Assembly (NCBI GenBank): GCA_003339415.1
Contig: PDHQ01000160.1
Span: 41,401-52,306, forward strand
Reading direction: 5' to 3'
DNA: 10,906 nt
Origin: Ophiocordyceps camponoti-saundersi (nom. inval.)
Taxonomy: Eukaryota > Ascomycota > Sordariomycetes > Hypocreales > Ophiocordycipitaceae
The notes beneath the pieces were generated by a model, which was not told where the DNA came from, ran no database searches, and was given only the letters and a program-made list of their open reading frames with translations. Within the stretch, counting starts at the first letter, position 1. Each line of letters starts with the position of its first letter. The translations under genes and the position numbers were made by a program. This document shows positions 8,222 through 10,906 of the stretch, in pieces.

Positions 8222-8519
8222 TATTAGATAAGGAGGAGGCGTATAAATTATATTAATTAATATACTTACCCTCCTAAAACGGAGGGAATTATCGTTATCT
8301 TTATATATATAATAAAGACTATCCGTATCTACCTCTTATACCGTAATACCCTTATAAATAAGCTTTTATTCCTATATCTTATATATTGCCTTAGATATAG
8401 CCCTTTTTCCTAATAGGAATTCCGTTTCCTAGGTTGCGGAGCCGTTGCTATGATGACTGCACGCCTTAGGGGATAACAAAAACACACGCCTAACCCACTC
8501 TTGTCTTAGCCCTCTGACA
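8222..8519 (-). repeat. Right LTR (5' LTR of the element)
   Basis: This is the partner of 2346-2643 with no gaps. Its inner part is RIP-converted, starting TATTAGAT where the other copy has TGTCAGAC. Its outer part, about 8434-8519, keeps TG and CA sites and ends CTCTGACA. TATA-like sequences (for example CTTATAAATA near 8351, read on the opposite strand) may be the old promoter. The true LTR start is seen in the left copy and the true end in this one. Confidence 0.95.
8269..8286. repeat. LTR stem-loop CCCTCC/GGAGGG, right copy
   Basis: Identical to 2393-2410: 6-bp arms around a 6-base TAAAAC loop. It is unchanged between the LTRs even though neighbouring CA/TG positions are mutated. Confidence 0.6.
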
Positions 8520-8524
8520 CATAC
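8520..8524. repeat. Target-site duplication CATAC, right copy
   Basis: CATAC follows the TGACA end of the right LTR and equals 2341-2345. The perfect match shows this is one insertion with both original ends, not a recombinant of two elements. Confidence 0.92.
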
Positions 8525-8777
8525 ATAGTACCTAGGCGAATAGGCGACCTCTCATGCGGCCACCAAAGCGCCCATCAGCTTTCTCTCTGCCCGACGAGAG
8601 CGGGTGTTTTGTTCTTGATTTATTCTGTCGCATCGCCGCTCAGATCTCATCTTTTGCCTCTTTCCATTCCTCACCCGACGTCGAAAAAGCCGAACAAGGT
8701 GCTTTCCTTCTGGACTCGTCATGTGGTACGAACGACAGCTGTTGTGCTTCCGGATTCGTACTGGGGGAAAGGGTTAG

Positions 8778-8799
8778 GATGATGATGATGATGATGATG
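8778..8799. repeat. (GAT)7 microsatellite
   Basis: Seven GAT units plus one base. It would give poly-Met, poly-Asp or poly-stop depending on frame, and lies in a region with no recognised gene. Confidence 0.85.
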
Positions 8800-8936
8800 C
8801 TCTACGGTGGGTAGGTAGGTACGGTGGCCAGTGGCTGGATGGCTTTTGTGCATGCCACTCAGACGACTGACAGGGATCGGGCTTAGAAGTCTCCGTTTCT
8901 GGATGGTTGGCGTACCATGCTCTCTCGATTCGATCG

Positions 8937-9070
8937 AAGATGGGAAGAAGAAGGAGGAGAAGAAGAAGAAGAAGAAGAAGACGACGAAGACGAAGATTTC
9001 ATGGGGGATGAGGAAAAAGAGATAGAGGGAGAGAAAGAGAAGTGAGTGAGTGAGAGAAAGAGAGAAAAAA
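8937..9070. repeat. Purine-rich tract with (GAA)7
   Basis: The plus strand is mostly A and G. It includes seven GAA units at 8959-8980, GAGA blocks, and GTGA tetranucleotides at 9042-9054. The opposite strand would give a poly-Ser run, which is a low-complexity artefact. Confidence 0.75.
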
Positions 9071-9112
9071 CTCGCACTCCCTCCATATCGATCGAGATCA
9101 CAGTTACTGCTG

Positions 9113-9129
9113 CTGACTGACTGACTGAC
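9113..9129. repeat. (CTGA)4 tetranucleotide repeat
   Basis: Four CTGA units plus C. It is one of several tetranucleotide repeats in the flanks. Confidence 0.8.
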
Positions 9130-9546
9130 AAACTGCCAGGTCTTTTTTTTCCTCGGGAAAATTATCTTGAATGGAGTCGTCTGTCATCGACCTGGTTTGA
9201 TAGGCTTTTGCTTGCTCGAGGGATCAACCCAAGGGGAGGGGGGTTTCCCCTCCTACGGCACATTTTCCGATCAACTGTCATTCCATTTCAGGAACCGTTC
9301 GCTGAATCAAAGGTCATCCAGTCGGCTGAGGTGGTCTTGAACACAATGCTTCCAATGTCTGACTGAGCATAAATTTCGTGTGTGTGCCTGGCCGTCGGTA
9401 AGACCGCATTCGAGACAGGCTGTCTCAGCTACGAAATCATTTTTATGTCGACCTCTGGCCCGTTTTGTTCGTCGACGTCGTCTCGAGCGTTCGAGGAAAG
9501 CAGCGCGTCCAACACGGGATCGATCGAGATTAGCTCACGTTGGACC

Positions 9547-9615
9547 TCTCTCTCTCTCCCTCTCTCTCTCTCCTTTTCTCGCTTTCTCTCTCTTGTGTGT
9601 CCCTCTCTCACCCGG
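9547..9615. repeat. (CT)n pyrimidine-rich tract
   Basis: Long runs of CT and CCT with few purines. Such tracts are common upstream of fungal genes, but no start codon context or known gene follows here. Confidence 0.7.
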
Positions 9616-10204
9616 CCTTTGAGAGAAGAGTTACGTGGCTTGGGTTGCACACAGTGCCCCTTCCCTCGCGGATAGCTTGCAGGGAAGGACCCTGTCGACG
9701 CCCCAGCAGGAATCTTAGTGTGAGCCTCCTCCAGTTAGGTTCGAGGGGAAGACACACGAGGCGTCGTCGACTGTGGGCCACTTTACACACCAGTGATCGA
9801 CTAGGCTTCCCCTCCCCCTCCACTACCCTAGCGAGGATCACCTCGTGGAGTCGATATGCTGGGTTGAAAAAGGGCTGAAAAGAAAAATTAAAAACGAAAA
9901 GCAAAACTCCCATGTCTCGGGACTTCCAATGGGAGAGAGTGAGAAGGAAAAAAAAATGGGAAGGGAGGGATCAGGCTTGGTCGAGGACGAACAGGCAGGC
10001 AGGCGGAGACGGATCCGGCAGACGGAGACTTGCTCGAGATATTTCCCCCGACCCGTCTCTGCAACTCACAGCACGATTGGACGGACTTGCGGCCACTTGC
10101 GGTCCGTTGCGGTCCGTCGACGAGCCGGGGGGTTAAAGGATTGGAGAGGGGGGAGAGCTTTTTTTTTTCTAGCGTCTTCAACGGCGCGTCGAGAGTCAAC
10201 CTCC

Positions 10205-10320
10205 AATGTTCTCTCTTTTTCTCTCTTTCACCCTCCCTCACAGACTCTCGGTTCCCTTGTTTTCTTCTTCTTCTCGCCGGTCTCGACTTTCTCTCTTTCG
10301 CTTCTCCCTCCATCCGAGGT
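10205..10320. repeat. Pyrimidine-rich tract
   Basis: The plus strand is rich in C and T, with CTCTTT and TTCTTC units and a few purine interruptions. It is similar in type to the tract at 9547-9615 and opposite in strand sense to those at 1404-1506 and 8937-9070. Confidence 0.65.
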
Positions 10321-10785
10321 CAAAGTTCACTCACAATCGGTTCAATCTCAAGGGCGACAAGGTCAACATACATACGCCTTTCTCTCCGGGGCTGACAGCC
10401 GTTTGGAGGGGTGTGTGTGTGTGGAAGGCAAGGATGAAGAGGAGCTTGGTCGAACTGAGACTTGGTTGCGGTCGATTCCATGCTCCGTCATCCCTCCCCT
10501 CCCTCCCCTCCCACCCCTTTTACCCCCCCAAGAAAAAAAAAAAGATATCCCGTTCGGACGTCTTTCAAGGCACAGAGGTATGAAAAAGAAGGCGTCGGCG
10601 TCGGCGGCATGCAGCCAACGATAGGCAGAAGAGCAGACGCCGTGCTACCGAGGCATGCTTCCAAAGCGGACAGGGACGGCCATAAACGGGCAAATCACAT
10701 CGCTATACAAACAGCGCGTCCCTGCGGCGCGATCGCCAGGGCCTTTGTGATGCACCCCAGCTCCGGCTGATGAATGGCTGCTGCT

Positions 10786-10884
10786 GGGGGGGGGGGGGGG
10801 GGGGTGTTTGAAGGTCGTCTTCATTTTTCCCCCAACAACCAACACGATCTCTCACACCCCACCCCCCCCCCCTCCCCCCCCCCC
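10786..10884. repeat. G19 run facing C11-T-C11 runs
   Basis: G19 at 10786-10804 is followed about 57 bases later by C11 (10862-10872), T, and C11 (10874-10884). The G and C runs could pair, and the minus strand of the C runs could form a G-quadruplex. Exact run lengths are uncertain for technical reasons. Confidence 0.8.
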
Positions 10885-10906
10885 TCCCCTCCACCATTCC
10901 TCTCCC

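Larger units (their letters stand above)
2346..8519 (-). mobile_element. Ty1/copia LTR retrotransposon, RIP-inactivated
   Basis: This is a complete element of 6174 bp: two 298-bp LTRs, termini TGTCAGA...TCTGACA, 5-bp target duplication, and an internal region of 5578 bp. Minus-strand translation gives protease, integrase, reverse transcriptase and RNase H in the order that defines Ty1/copia (integrase before reverse transcriptase) rather than gypsy. Every domain contains stops. CA and TG are nearly absent from the internal region (17 sites left by my count), in sharp contrast to both flanks. That indicates RIP, the cytosine-to-thymine mutation of duplicated DNA in the sexual cycle of ascomycetes. 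The copy should be unable to move by itself, though it could still be a heterochromatin target. Confidence 0.95.
8525..10906. other. Right flank, no convincing gene
   Basis: GC-rich, not RIP-converted. It contains trinucleotide and tetranucleotide repeats, a purine-rich tract (about 8937-9070), pyrimidine-rich tracts (about 9547-9615 and 10205-10320), and G and C runs at the end. The longest open frame (9845-10624, 259 codons) is rich in Arg, Ser, Lys and poly-Phe and looks like a by-product of these tracts. CT-rich tracts are frequent in fungal promoters and 5' leaders, so a gene may begin beyond the window. I found no domain, tRNA or transposase. Confidence 0.6.

Noticed and set aside
2475..8430. 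AT-rich block as mitochondrial, centromeric or foreign DNA
   Set aside because: The LTRs, target duplication, copia domains and selective loss of CA/TG explain it fully as a RIP-mutated retrotransposon.
2346..8519. Gypsy-type element
   Set aside because: Integrase precedes reverse transcriptase in element orientation, and the motifs (LPPGF, YVDD-type box, DAS and STEAE-type RNase H) are of the copia type.
8554..9025. Two small plus-strand frames (86 and 64 codons)
   Set aside because: The first ends in poly-Met from the GAT repeat and the second in poly-Lys from the GAA repeat. The N-terminal parts look ordinary but have no recognisable similarity, so they cannot be supported as genes.
8883..9131. 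Minus-strand frame with a long Ser run
   Set aside because: The Ser run is just the GAA/TTC repeat read backwards.
9042..9139. Intron-like segment: GTGAGT, CTGAC-type branch site, CAG end
   Set aside because: The signals fall in GTGA and CTGA repeats, and there is no coding sequence on either side to be spliced.
9845..10624. 259-codon open frame, the longest in the window
   Set aside because: It is made of Arg/Lys/Ser-rich and poly-Phe stretches that mirror the purine and pyrimidine tracts. Other long frames overlap it on both strands, and no domain or fold is recognisable.
1..10906. CRISPR array, bacterial operon or defence system
   Set aside because: There are no regularly spaced direct repeats, no ribosome-binding-site-led gene rows, and the RIP signature indicates a fungal genome.

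Overview
The window looks like nuclear DNA of a filamentous ascomycete (Pezizomycotina). The main reason is an AT-rich block (about 2475-8430) from which the dinucleotides CA and TG have almost vanished while CC, CT and CG remain. That is the mark of repeat-induced point mutation (RIP), a process known from these fungi. The species cannot be named from the sequence.

Layout. Positions 1-2340 are GC-rich to mixed, with no convincing gene: long G and C runs, GTAG/TACC and TATG microsatellites, a purine-rich tract, and many TACGGA/TCCGTA hexamers. Positions 2346-8519 are one complete LTR retrotransposon of the Ty1/copia type, lying on the minus strand. It has two 298-bp LTRs (2346-2643 and 8222-8519), TGTCAGA/TCTGACA termini and a perfect 5-bp target-site duplication, CATAC (2341-2345 and 8520-8524). 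Positions 8525-10906 are again GC-rich, simple-sequence-rich DNA without a convincing gene.

Inside the element the minus strand still reads, in copia order from high to low coordinates: a presumed gag, protease, integrase (zinc finger, catalytic core, NGxAER box), reverse transcriptase and RNase H. All are broken by in-frame stops and by substitutions at key residues: YVDD now reads YINN, the four zinc ligands now read Tyr, and the RNase H DAS now reads NAS. The element cannot make its own proteins. About 0.9 kb between the end of pol and the left LTR is not explained by known copia domains. It holds a 48-bp imperfect inverted repeat and a weak tRNA-like fold.

No undescribed multi-gene system was found. 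The most informative signals concern RIP itself: mutation stops inside the LTRs about 85-125 bp from each outer end, and 15 of the 17 surviving CA/TG sites in the internal region are GCA/TGC. The strongly one-sided TACGGA cluster in the left flank is also notable.
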